Source: Streptomyces canus (GTDB lineage: Bacteria; Actinomycetota; Actinomycetes; Streptomycetales; Streptomycetaceae). Taken from it: a stretch of 64,000 nt of DNA. A program made the position numbers and the translations under genes. The stretch covers positions 310,001 to 374,000 of the forward strand of contig NZ_CP107989.1 in NCBI RefSeq assembly GCF_041435015.1, written 5' to 3'. Under the pieces are notes generated by a model, which was given only the letters and a program-made list of their open reading frames with translations, made no database searches and had not been told where the DNA came from. Shown in pieces: positions 16,528 to 24,531 of this stretch. Every line of letters starts with the position of its first letter. The first letter of the stretch is position 1.

Positions 16528-17210
16528 TAGCGAGACGTCTTCGCCACCGTGGTCGACTGGCGCACCGGCGTCGCGAGGGGATGCAAGCGCGCCGGCACCC
16601 GCGTCGGAGTGCAGGCCGACGGGCCGGGACTCACCACCGCGTGGCGCAGCCGGCCCCGCCGACGCTGCTGCGGGTGGTGTGGGATGAAGTACCTTGGCGG
16701 TCACTGGACGAACTGCACCGGATGATGCTCGACGACGTGCTCACGGAGCACGGCCTGACCGGGTTGACCGACACCGACCGGGCCGAACTCGTCAGCGCCT
16801 GGCACCGCCTGAGACCATGGCCGACAGCCGCCACGGTCTGTCCCGGCTGCGCGAGACCCCTATCACCGCCACCCTGCCCCTGGGCAGCATCGCGCTTCTC
16901 ATCCACGTTGCCCGCGCCGGCAGAGTGCCGTTCGACGCCGTCCTGTCCGCCGAACCGGTCCACAGCTGCAAGCCCGACCCAAAGGTGTACCAGATGGCCG
17001 CCGACCCTACTCGAAGTCGTACCGCCGCGGGTGCTGAGACGGCCTGCCATCTCGCAGACCTGCGTGCCGCCGACTCCGACCTGCGCACCGCATGCATTCC
17101 ACGCCCGCTGGAATGGGGCCCGCCATTCGGCTCCACCCGCGCCGGACCGGGTCGACCTCACCGTCACCGACATCCCCGACCTGGCCCGACGACTGGCTCC
17201 ACGCAGCGGA
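16528..17210 (+). pseudogene. decayed haloacid dehalogenase type II-like gene
   Basis: Three reading frames in turn give pieces of one HAD-superfamily protein: DVFATVVDWRTGVA (motif I region), then WRSLDELHRMMLDDVLTEHG and SAWHRLRPWP, then IALLIHVARAG, FDAVLSAEPVHSCKPDPKVY (motif III) and IPRPLEWGPP, ending DLTVTDIPDLARRL. Order and spacing follow L-2-haloacid dehalogenases, but at least two or three frameshifts separate the parts and there is no start. It is non-functional. Confidence 0.7.
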
Positions 17211-17304
17211 GTCCACGCCGCCAGGCCAGCGTCATGGAGGGCGGAACTCCGACCTGAAAGGACCACGTCGGGGCCTGGGACCCACGCTTGGAAGCAGGAC
17301 AAGC

Positions 17305-18018
17305 TCAGGCGGTCGTGCTGTGCAGGTCCGGGTAGAGCGCCTCGACCGGGCCGCTCAGAGCCGACTTGACCTGGACGGTCAACTCGTCGGCCAGGACCTC
17401 GTGTTCACCGGCCTCGACGGCGTCGTAGACCGTCGTCACCAGTTCCGTCGGCAGCAACTTCGGTCCTTCGGCGTGCGCGGCCATCGGGGTGTCGACGTAG
17501 CCCATGTGCACCCCCACCACGTGGACGCCCTTGGGCGCGAGCTCCATGCGCAGAGAGTTGGTGGCCGACCACAGCGCGGCCTTGGACGCGCTGTAGACGC
17601 CGCCGAAGGCGTACCAACTGGCAACGGAGTGCACATCGACGAGGACCGACCCCGGCTCGGCGGCGAGGATCGATGCGAACGCGCGGGCGAGGAGGACGGG
17701 ACCGAAGAAGTTCGTCTCCATGTTCGCCCGGATGTCTGCCTCGGTGACGTCGAGCAGGCTCGCGTTCGGCGGGATCGCGCCCGCGTTGTTGACGAGCACG
17801 GTGACATCCGGCGCGGCGGCGACGGCCGCGTCGATCGACGCGGGGTCGGTGACATCGAGCGTGAGGGGGACGATGCGCTCATCGTCCCAGGCTCGGGGGG
17901 AGCGGGCGGTGGCGTAGACCTTGGCGGCGCCACGCGCCAGGGCGTCATGGACGAAGTGGGTCCCGAGGCCGCCGTTCGCGCCGGTGACAAGGACGACTGC
18001 TCCATCGAGGGACGGCAT
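17305..18018 (-). CDS. short-chain dehydrogenase/reductase (SDR)
   Basis: A protein of 237 residues from ATG 18018 with AAGGAA upstream. SDR motifs: the nucleotide loop VTGANGGLG, NNAG, the active-site Ser near VHSVASWYAFG, and YSASK carrying the catalytic Tyr and Lys. It belongs to the classical SDRs of unknown substrate. It is divergent from a TetR gene with TGACTG/CAGTCA half-sites between them, so it is the likely TetR target. Confidence 0.9.
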   Translation of the reverse strand: MPSLDGAVVLVTGANGGLGTHFVHDALARGAAKVYATARSPRAWDDERIVPLTLDVTDPASIDAAVAAAPDVTVLVNNAGAIPPNASLLDVTEADIRANMETNFFGPVLLARAFASILAAEPGSVLVDVHSVASWYAFGGVYSASKAALWSATNSLRMELAPKGVHVVGVHMGYVDTPMAAHAEGPKLLPTELVTTVYDAVEAGEHEVLADELTVQVKSALSGPVEALYPDLHSTTA

Positions 18019-18132
18019 TGGCGTTCCTTCTTTCCAAGGGATGTGAAGTGCGTGGCTGTGCACGGATGGAGCAATGGCTCCTCGCCCGGCCGTGGGAGAA
18101 TGAGCGGAACCACATTCGAGCCCACGCAGTAA

Positions 18133-18160
18133 TGACTGCCATCATAACTGATTACAGTCA
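18133..18160. promoter_or_regulatory. candidate TetR operator, overlapping half-sites
   Basis: TGACTG (18133-18138) and CAGTCA (18155-18160) form an inverted pair; inside it ACTG-ATTA-CAGT (18147-18158) is a tighter 4+4+4 palindrome. It lies between the divergent SDR and TetR genes. Which pair the repressor binds cannot be decided from sequence. Confidence 0.45.
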
Positions 18161-18185
18161 GAATCTATTCCTGGAGGACACCGCC

Positions 18186-18788
18186 ATGTCTGTCGCCCCC
18201 CAGCCGGTTGGACGGCGCGAGCGGAACAAGCAGGAAAAGCTCGACCGCATTGTCGCTGCCGCCACTGAGCTGTTCGCCGAACACGGCGTCGACGACGTCA
18301 CGACCCAGCAGATCGCGGACAAGGCCGACATCGGCACCGGGACCCTGTTCCTTTACGCCAAGACCAAGGGCGAACTCCTCCTGCTTGTACAGAACGCCAA
18401 GTACGCCGAGGCGCTCGAGCGGGGCCGGGCGGACGCCGAGACCATCCCAGGCGTGCTGGACGCCGTACTGGCGATCGTCCGGCCGATCGTCGAGTGCAAC
18501 CGCACCCAGATCGACAACGGACGCACCTACCTCCGCGAGATGGTCTTCGGCGACCCCGAGGAGCCCCGGCACAGCGCAGCACTCACCATCGTCGCGCAGA
18601 CCGAGGAGGCCATCGCCGCCACGCTGCGCCGAGACGAGCGGGTCACCGCAGGCGCCGCCGAGACGCTGGCACACATCGTGTCCGCCGTGATGTTCCTCAG
18701 CATGGCGACTAGCGTGAACATCGCCTTGAGCGTCGAGGAGATCGTGCAGGACATCCGGGGACAGGTCGACGTCCTGCTGCCTCGCTGA
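18186..18788 (+). CDS. TetR-family transcriptional regulator
   Basis: A protein of 200 residues with CTGGAGG upstream. HTH: LDRIVAAATELFAEHG, then VTTQQIADKADIGTGTLFLY. It is the paralog of the TetR at 12736-13359, conserved through the ligand domain (NGRTYLREMVFGDPEE against NGRTYLHELVFGDPAE). The two systems regulate different oxidoreductases (SDR versus quinone oxidoreductase) and have different palindromes, indicating duplication followed by operator divergence. Confidence 0.9.
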   Translation: MSVAPQPVGRRERNKQEKLDRIVAAATELFAEHGVDDVTTQQIADKADIGTGTLFLYAKTKGELLLLVQNAKYAEALERGRADAETIPGVLDAVLAIVRPIVECNRTQIDNGRTYLREMVFGDPEEPRHSAALTIVAQTEEAIAATLRRDERVTAGAAETLAHIVSAVMFLSMATSVNIALSVEEIVQDIRGQVDVLLPR

Positions 18789-19193
18789 AGTGCGGCCCGC
18801 CGCAGGCGCAGGCGATCATCATTGGACGGGTGCGCGGGCGTCCGGGTCCTCGTAGGGAAAGGCGGCGGGCACGATCGCCCGTTGCCGCGACCGCGCGCAT
18901 TGCGGAGCGGCCCCACTCGGCGTCCGCACGCGCGGGATCGGGCCGGACATCAAGGATCAAGCCGACTCCCCCGGTCCTTGCTCGGCGCTTCTCTCCCTGT
19001 CGCCGCCGTTTCCACCCCTCCGCCTCCTGCTGCCATCTACTGTGTCGGGCGTGGCGGCCGCGGCCATGACAGCGGTGGCCAGTCCGCAAGCAGTCCCCAC
19101 TTTCGACGAGTGGGCGCGGGAGGTGCGGTCGGCATGTCCCGCTTCGAGCCGCCGGCCGGAGGACACCGCACCCACGCGGCGCCGCGCGACCGC
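18789..19193. other. gene-poor stretch
   Basis: No gene supported. A minus-strand frame reads KVGTACGLATAVMAAAATPD, hydrophobic like a signal or membrane segment, but it lacks a start and a ribosome site. Otherwise I see nothing. Confidence 0.35.
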
Positions 19194-19634
19194 TCAGCCC
19201 AGGCGTCGGGAGGCCCGCTGGAGCAATGCCCTCAGCAAGGCCGTCTCCTCCGCGCCGAGAGCGGACACGATGCCCTCCTGCTCCTCTTCGACCGCCGCTG
19301 TCCAGCGGGTGAGCGCCTCGCTGCCCCGTTCGGACGCGAAGACCAGCACGCGCCGCCGGTCCTGGTCGTCGACCCGGCGCAGGACGAGGTTCAGGGAGAC
19401 CATGCGGTCGACGACCTTGGTCAGGGTGGGCGCGGACAGCAGCGCGAACTCGGCGATCTCGGTCATGGCACGGCCTTCGCCGTCGCCCAGGAACGACAGC
19501 ACCCGCCACTCCTCGAGCGTGCCGCCCTCGGCCCTCAGCGCCTCACCGAGCCGTAGGACGACGCTGCGCTCGACGAGAGTGAGCGCACGCGCGAGGTCGA
19601 GATCGGCTACGGCCGCCGGGGTGGTCGTGGTCAT
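19194..19634 (-). CDS. MarR-family transcriptional regulator
   Basis: A protein of 146 residues (MTTTTPAAVADLDLARALTL). Winged-helix core: GTLEEWRVLSFLGDGEGRAM, EIAEFALLSAPTLTKVVDRM, then RRVDDQDRRRVLVFASERG, the classic MarR wing. It is divergent from the AmiC-like gene and so may control the amidase cluster, or only itself. The ribosome site is weak. Confidence 0.88.
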   Translation of the reverse strand: MTTTTPAAVADLDLARALTLVERSVVLRLGEALRAEGGTLEEWRVLSFLGDGEGRAMTEIAEFALLSAPTLTKVVDRMVSLNLVLRRVDDQDRRRVLVFASERGSEALTRWTAAVEEEQEGIVSALGAEETALLRALLQRASRRLG

Positions 19635-19663
19635 CGCCCTGCCAGAGTCGTCGTGATCTACGG

Positions 19664-19678
19664 GTGGAGTGATTCCAC
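19664..19678. promoter_or_regulatory. candidate operator GTGGA-N5-TCCAC
   Basis: A perfect 5+5+5 palindrome 30 bp upstream of the MarR start in the MarR/AmiC intergenic region. It is the best palindrome there, but short enough to arise by chance. Confidence 0.35.
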
Positions 19679-19743
19679 GATACAGTCCTTTCCTTATCGC
19701 TGTGAAATATTCCCGTAGCAAGCAATGGCTAGGGTGAGCGCCT

Positions 19744-20841
19744 ATGATCGAGAAGGCGTCTGTCCGGCTCGGCGCCCCGGCGAACCGGGCCCGTGACGCA
19801 CTGGATGTCGCCCTGGTGATACCGCTCCAGGGCCCGGCCGGCATCTTCGGCCCCTCCTGCGAGTGCTGCGCCCGGCTCGCGGCAGAGGAGGTCAACGCCG
19901 CATCGGGCGTGCTGGGCAGGGAGGTGCGCCTGGTGCTCGTCGACGGCGGCGCGCGGCCCGAGCGGGTGGCCGCGGAGGTCGACGCACTGATCTCCGGAGG
20001 CGTCGTCGACGCGGTGGCGGGCTGGCACATCTCCGCTGTCCGCGAGGTCGTCGCCCCGCGCATCGACGGCCGGGTGCCCTACGTCTACACGGCGCTGTAC
20101 GAGGGCGGCGAGCGCTCCCCGGGCGTGTTCCTCACCGGTGAGACCCCGAACCGTCAACTGCGGCCCGCGCTGCGGTGGTTCGCGAGCGAACTGGACATCC
20201 GGCGCTGGACGATCGTCGGCGACGACTACGTCTGGCCCCGCTCGTCGGCCCGCGCCGCTCACCGCTATCTGCGCGAACTGGGCGGCGAGGTCTGTGACGA
20301 GATGTATGTGCCGCTGGGCACCCAGGACTTCGGGCCCGTCCTCGCGCGGGTCGCGGCGAGCGGCTGCGAGGCCGTGCTGATGCTGCTGATCGGGCAGGAC
20401 GCCGTCCTCTTCAACCGTGCCTTCACCGCGGCCGGACTGGACCGCGACCTCATCCGGTTCAGCTCCCTCATCGAGGAGAACGTCCTGCTGGCCACCGGAC
20501 CGGAGAACACCCGGGGCCTGATGACCTCGGCCGGGTACTTCGAGGACCTGCCGACCGCGTCCGGGCTCGACTTCGCCGCCGCCTACTTCCGCCGGTTCGG
20601 CCCCGGCGCGCCGGTGCTCAACAGCCTCGGCGAGTCCTGCTACGAGGGCGTGCGCATGCTCACCGAACTACTGCGCCGGGCGGGCGACACGGATGTGCGG
20701 CGCATCCAGGCGACCGCCGAGGGGCTGGAGTACGAGAGCCCCCGTGGCACGGTCCAGATCCGTGACCGCCACCTCGAGCAGCGGGTGTTCCTCGCGGCGG
20801 CCGACGGGCTGCAGTGGGACGTGCTGCAGCAACTTCCCTGA
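19744..20841 (+). CDS. AmiC/UrtA-type amide- or urea-binding sensor protein
   Basis: A protein of 365 residues with AGGGTGAG upstream. It has the type I periplasmic-binding-protein fold of the amide/urea/branched-chain family (VALVIPLQGPAGIFGPSCEC, TIVGDDYVWPRSSA, LNSLGESCYEGVRMLTELLR). There is no signal peptide or lipobox, so it should act in the cytoplasm like Pseudomonas AmiC, which senses amides and controls an antiterminator. No AmiR-like protein is adjacent. With FmdB and FmdA downstream it is probably the inducer sensor for the amidase cluster; that role is inferred. Confidence 0.8.
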   Translation: MIEKASVRLGAPANRARDALDVALVIPLQGPAGIFGPSCECCARLAAEEVNAASGVLGREVRLVLVDGGARPERVAAEVDALISGGVVDAVAGWHISAVREVVAPRIDGRVPYVYTALYEGGERSPGVFLTGETPNRQLRPALRWFASELDIRRWTIVGDDYVWPRSSARAAHRYLRELGGEVCDEMYVPLGTQDFGPVLARVAASGCEAVLMLLIGQDAVLFNRAFTAAGLDRDLIRFSSLIEENVLLATGPENTRGLMTSAGYFEDLPTASGLDFAAAYFRRFGPGAPVLNSLGESCYEGVRMLTELLRRAGDTDVRRIQATAEGLEYESPRGTVQIRDRHLEQRVFLAAADGLQWDVLQQLP

Positions 20842-20945
20842 CCCGCGGGGAGTTCTTTTTTACCTGTGCGCAACACGCGACCCCCTTGCCCAATTGCTTC
20901 GGATAGAAATACTTTTTTCTCGAAGCTTTTGGAGGTTGACAGCTC

Positions 20946-21227
20946 ATGGCCACCTATCAGTACCGCTGTGCGGACTGCGGCCCCTTCGACGTGATCCGGC
21001 CGATCGGCCGGGCTCTCACCGAGGAGCCGTGCGGGAGCTGCGCAGGCCCGTCCCGCCGGGTCTTCACCGCCCCGCTGCTCGCCCGCACCCCCACTCCCCT
21101 GGCCCGTGCGCTGCATGCCCAGGAGGCCGGCGCCCAGGAGCCGCGAGTCGTCACCGACGTACCCCCGGCCCGCCGCCGGCCGACCCCGCCGTCGGATCCC
21201 CGGCAGGCCGGGCTTCCCAAGCCCTGA
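20946..21227 (+). CDS. fmdB: FmdB-family zinc-ribbon protein
   Basis: A protein of 93 residues with GGAGG upstream. The N-terminal FmdB zinc ribbon is clear: MATYQYRCADCGPFDVIRPI followed by EEPCGSCAGPSRRVF, giving two CxxC pairs. The tail is proline-rich and low in complexity. FmdB proteins are found next to formamidase (FmdA) genes and are proposed regulators. It precedes fmdA by 42 nt. Confidence 0.85.
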   Translation: MATYQYRCADCGPFDVIRPIGRALTEEPCGSCAGPSRRVFTAPLLARTPTPLARALHAQEAGAQEPRVVTDVPPARRRPTPPSDPRQAGLPKP

Positions 21228-21269
21228 TCCCCGCACGCACCGCGAAGTACCGGATTACGGAGGCAGTCC

Positions 21270-22517
21270 ATGCCCGAAGTCGTCTTCAGCGTCGACCAGG
21301 CCCTGTCCATGCGTGACCAGAAAGTGCCCGGCCACAATCGCTGGCACCCCGACATTCCGCCCGCCGTCACCGTGCGGCCCGGCTCGGAGTTCCGTATCGA
21401 GTGCCGGGACTGGACCGACAACCAGATCGGGAACAACGACTCCGCCAACGACGTCCGCGACGTCGACCTCACCCACGCGCACATGCTCAGCGGCCCCATC
21501 GCCGTGGAGGGCGCCGAACCCGGTGACCTGCTCGTCGTGGACATCCTCGACCTGGGCCCCGTGCCGCAGGCGGACGGCGAGGGCTCGGGCCAGGGCTGGG
21601 GCTACACCGGCGTCTTCGCCCGCGACAACGGCGGCGGATTCCTCACCGACCACTTCCCCGACTCCTACAAGGCCGTCTGGGACTTCCACGGCCAGCAGGC
21701 CACCTCCCGGCACATTCCCGGAGTCCGCTACACCGGGATCACCCATCCCGGCCTCTTCGGCACCGCACCCTCAGCCGAACTGCTGGCCCGCTGGAACGCC
21801 CGTGAGCAGGCCCTCATCGACACCGACCCGCACCGGGTGCCGGCCCTCGCGCTGCCGCCACTGGCCGACAACGCCCTGGCCGGCACGGCGAGCGGCGACG
21901 TCGGAAGGCGGATCGCCGCCGAGGGCGCCCGAACCGTCCCGGCCAGGGAGAACGGCGGCAACCACGACATCAAGAACTTCACCCGCGGCTCCCGGGTCTT
22001 CTACCCCGTCCTCGTCCCCGGTGCCCTGCTCTCCGGCGGCGACCTGCACTTCAGCCAGGGCGACGGCGAGATCACCTTCTGCGGCGCCATCGAGATGGGC
22101 GGCTTCATCGACCTGCACGTCGACCTCATCAAGGGCGGCATGGAGAAGTACGGCGTCACGACCAACCCGATCTTCATGCCCGGCAACGTCGCCCCGCAGT
22201 ACACCGAGTTCATCTCGTTCGTCGGCATCTCCGTCGACCACGAGACCGACACCAACCACTACCTCGACGCGACCATGGCGTACCGCAACGCCTGCCTCAA
22301 CGCCGTCGAGTACCTGAAGACCTTCGGCTACAGCGGCGAACAGGCCTATCTGCTGCTCGGCTCCGCCCCGATCGAGGGGCGCCTCAGCGGCGTCGTCGAC
22401 ATCCCGAACGCGTGCAGCACCCTCTACCTCCCCACGGCGATCTTCGACTTCGACATCCGGCCGAACGCCGAGGGCCCGAGAAAAGCCGACCGCGGCCAGT
22501 GCGCCGTCACCTCCTGA
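21270..22517 (+). CDS. fmdA: formamidase / acetamidase
   Basis: A protein of 415 residues, the usual length for the FmdA/AmdA family, with GGAGG upstream. Family signatures: PGHNRWHPDIPP, the metal-binding block GDLHFSQGDGEITFCGAIEM, and YLLLGSAPIEGRLSGVVDIP. It hydrolyses formamide or short aliphatic amides to ammonia and the acid. It is preceded by fmdB and an AmiC-like sensor and followed by a hydrolase and a membrane protein, all on the same strand, forming an amide-utilisation unit. Confidence 0.92.
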   Translation: MPEVVFSVDQALSMRDQKVPGHNRWHPDIPPAVTVRPGSEFRIECRDWTDNQIGNNDSANDVRDVDLTHAHMLSGPIAVEGAEPGDLLVVDILDLGPVPQADGEGSGQGWGYTGVFARDNGGGFLTDHFPDSYKAVWDFHGQQATSRHIPGVRYTGITHPGLFGTAPSAELLARWNAREQALIDTDPHRVPALALPPLADNALAGTASGDVGRRIAAEGARTVPARENGGNHDIKNFTRGSRVFYPVLVPGALLSGGDLHFSQGDGEITFCGAIEMGGFIDLHVDLIKGGMEKYGVTTNPIFMPGNVAPQYTEFISFVGISVDHETDTNHYLDATMAYRNACLNAVEYLKTFGYSGEQAYLLLGSAPIEGRLSGVVDIPNACSTLYLPTAIFDFDIRPNAEGPRKADRGQCAVTS

Positions 22518-22546
22518 ATCACCCGTACGTTCCGAAAGGCAGGCCC

Positions 22547-23581
22547 ATGAGCGACCATCTCACCTTCCAGCTGGGCGACTTCACCACCCAGCACGGCGCC
22601 ACCCTGCGCGGCGCGCACCTCGCCTACACCACGTACGGCGAACTCAACGCGGACAAGTCCAACGTGATCGTCTACCCCACGTGGTACTCCGGCCGCCACT
22701 GGGACAACGAATGGCTCATCGGCCCCGGCATGGCCCTCGACCCGGCCGAGTACTTCATCATCGTCCCGAACATGCTCGGCAACGGCCTGTCCACCTCGCC
22801 GAGCAACACACCGCCGCCGTACGACCGCGCCCGCTTCCCGCACATCGCCGTGTACGACCAGATCGAGGCCCAGCACAAGCTGGTCACCGAGGAATTCGGC
22901 ATCGAAAAGATCCAGTTGGTGACCGGCTGGTCGATGGGCGCCGGGCAGACCTTCCAGTGGGCCGTCAGCCACCCGGAGATGGTCGAGCGGATCGCCCCGT
23001 TCTGCGGCTCCCCGCGCACCAGCGCCCACAACAAGGTCTTCCTGGAGGGCGTCAAGGCCGCACTGACCGCAGACGCGGTCTTCAACGGCGGCTGGTACGA
23101 CGCGGACAAGTGGCCGACCACCGGACTGCGCGCGCTCGCCCGGGTGTACGCGGGGTGGGGGTTCTCGCAGGCGTTCTACTGGGAGAAGGAGTACGAGAAG
23201 CTCGGCTACACCTCCCTCGAGGACTTCCTGATCGGCTTCTGGGAGGGCTTCTTCCTCGACGGCCGCGACCCCAACAACCTGCTCGCCATGCTGTGGACCT
23301 GGCAGAACGGCGACGTCGGACTCACCCCCGGCTTCGACGGGGACACGGAGGCGGCGCTGGGCTCCATCAAGGCGACCACACTCGACATGCCCGCCGAGAA
23401 GGACCTCTACTTCCCGCCGGAGGACGAGGCATGGGCCGTCAGCCACATACCGGGCGCCGAACTCCGCGTCATCCCCGGCATCTGGGGCCACTTCGCCGGC
23501 GGCGGCAGCAGCCCCGAGGACACCGCGTTCATCGACACGGGCATCAGGGAACTGCTCGCCAAGCCGGGCGGGTTGGCGTAG
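22547..23581 (+). CDS. alpha/beta hydrolase related to homoserine O-acetyltransferases
   Basis: A protein of 344 residues from ATG 22547. The fold of the MetX-like branch is clear: LRGAHLAYTTYGELNADKSN, NMLGNGLSTSPSN, nucleophile elbow VTGWSMGAGQTFQWA (G-W-S-M-G), and a late His in IPGIWGHFAGG. Members outside methionine biosynthesis act as amide or ester hydrolases. It lies 29 nt after fmdA and 2 nt before the DUF1097 gene, so it belongs to the same operon and may process a related substrate. Confidence 0.82.
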   Translation: MSDHLTFQLGDFTTQHGATLRGAHLAYTTYGELNADKSNVIVYPTWYSGRHWDNEWLIGPGMALDPAEYFIIVPNMLGNGLSTSPSNTPPPYDRARFPHIAVYDQIEAQHKLVTEEFGIEKIQLVTGWSMGAGQTFQWAVSHPEMVERIAPFCGSPRTSAHNKVFLEGVKAALTADAVFNGGWYDADKWPTTGLRALARVYAGWGFSQAFYWEKEYEKLGYTSLEDFLIGFWEGFFLDGRDPNNLLAMLWTWQNGDVGLTPGFDGDTEAALGSIKATTLDMPAEKDLYFPPEDEAWAVSHIPGAELRVIPGIWGHFAGGGSSPEDTAFIDTGIRELLAKPGGLA

Positions 23582-23583
23582 CC

Positions 23584-24141
23584 ATGAAGGGCAGACTGCC
23601 GCACGAGGTCAGCGCCTCGATCGTCGCCTTCGCCACGGTCCTCCTGCTTCTGAGCCCGCTCCACATGCCGACTTGGGCGATCTTCATCACCTGGGCGGGG
23701 ACATTCCTCCAAGGCGGCCCGAGCATCGCCAACGCCATCTCCATGATCACCGCCACCACGACGGGCGCGGGGTTCGCGGTGGCGGCCGTGCTCCTCAACC
23801 GGGAAACGGGCACGATGTTCGGCACCGGGGAGCTCGCCCGGACCCTGGCGCTGGGCGTGGTGATCTTCTTCGTCAACGGCACCCTGCTGGCAACCGGCCG
23901 GCTGAAGCCGTTCGCTCTCATCCCGGGCATGTTCTTCGGCTTCGCGTCGACCTTCGCCACGTACTTCGGCGGATTCGGCTACGACGCGGGGAATCTGGGC
24001 GCCGCGTTCATCAGCGCCGCCGCGATGTGCGCCCTCGGCCCGCTCTGCGCCGTCCTGGGACTGCGCCTGATGTTCGCGCCGCCGCCCGCCCCTGAGCCGG
24101 AGCGGCACCTGACCGAGGAGGTGGCGCCATCGACCACTTAG
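23584..24141 (+). CDS. DUF1097-family membrane protein
   Basis: A protein of 185 residues starting 2 nt after the hydrolase stop. There are five to six hydrophobic helices (EVSASIVAFATVLLLLSPLH, WAIFITWAGTFLQGGP, LALGVVIFFVNGTLLATG, GMFFGFASTFATYFGG, LGAAFISAAAMCALGPLCAV). It looks like a DUF1097 (YcdZ-like) inner-membrane protein of unknown role. In this amidase operon a role in amide, urea or ammonium movement is plausible but unproven. Confidence 0.75.
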   Translation: MKGRLPHEVSASIVAFATVLLLLSPLHMPTWAIFITWAGTFLQGGPSIANAISMITATTTGAGFAVAAVLLNRETGTMFGTGELARTLALGVVIFFVNGTLLATGRLKPFALIPGMFFGFASTFATYFGGFGYDAGNLGAAFISAAAMCALGPLCAVLGLRLMFAPPPAPEPERHLTEEVAPSTT

Positions 24142-24207
24142 CACCGGCCAGGGGTCCCCGGGCCTCACCATTCAAGGCGACCGCCCTTCCCACTCCGCCT
24201 CAGTTCC

Positions 24208-24241
24208 GCCCCGGACGGCCCTCCCCCGAGCCGTCCGGGGC
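24208..24241 (+). terminator. strong hairpin terminator
   Basis: A perfect 12-bp stem GCCCCGGACGGC / GCCGTCCGGGGC with a 10-nt loop. It is placed between the convergent amidase operon and the small gene at 24258-24455, so it may serve both. Confidence 0.8.
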
Positions 24242-24257
24242 TCTTGCCGCAGTCTGC

Positions 24258-24455
24258 TCACTCCGGGTCCGTGGTGCCCGTCGTTCCCGTGGTCGCGGAG
24301 GTCTCGCCGGCCCAGGACGGAGTATCGACGACGTCATCGTTGTCGGTGGGGTCGTTCTTGACGTCCCCCTCCTTCTGCCGCCTCTTCAGGGCGAGTTCCC
24401 TGGCCAACTTCTCGGAGTACAGCCTCATCTCGGCCTCTGTCCGGTGCTCGAACAT
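24258..24455 (-). CDS. small acidic/charged protein, probable ECF41-regulon member
   Basis: A protein of 65 residues starting MFEHRTEAEMRLYSEKLARE. ATG 24455 is preceded by GGGAGG; longer starts are not. The first 35 residues are a charged, helix-prone segment; the rest is an acidic, Thr/Asp/Gly-rich tail (DDVVDTPSWAGETSATTGTT). No family is recognised. A perfect TGTCACA-N16-GGTC promoter lies 38 nt upstream, so it is probably expressed with the redox genes to the right. Function is unknown. Confidence 0.6.
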   Translation of the reverse strand: MFEHRTEAEMRLYSEKLARELALKRRQKEGDVKNDPTDNDDVVDTPSWAGETSATTGTTGTTDPE

Positions 24456-24493
24456 TTTTGCCTCCCGCCGCTCACACAACCGTTTGAAGGGAT

Positions 24494-24520
24494 GACCGGG
24501 CACCCGAAGCTTCTGTGACA
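24494..24520 (-). promoter_or_regulatory. ECF41-type promoter P2 (TGTCACA-N16-GGTC)
   Basis: TGTCACA (24520-24514) then 16 nt then GGTC (24497-24494) on the minus strand. It reads toward the 65-residue small protein and lies between it and the LAL regulator. Confidence 0.75.
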
Positions 24521-24531
24521 GGTCTGGTCAC

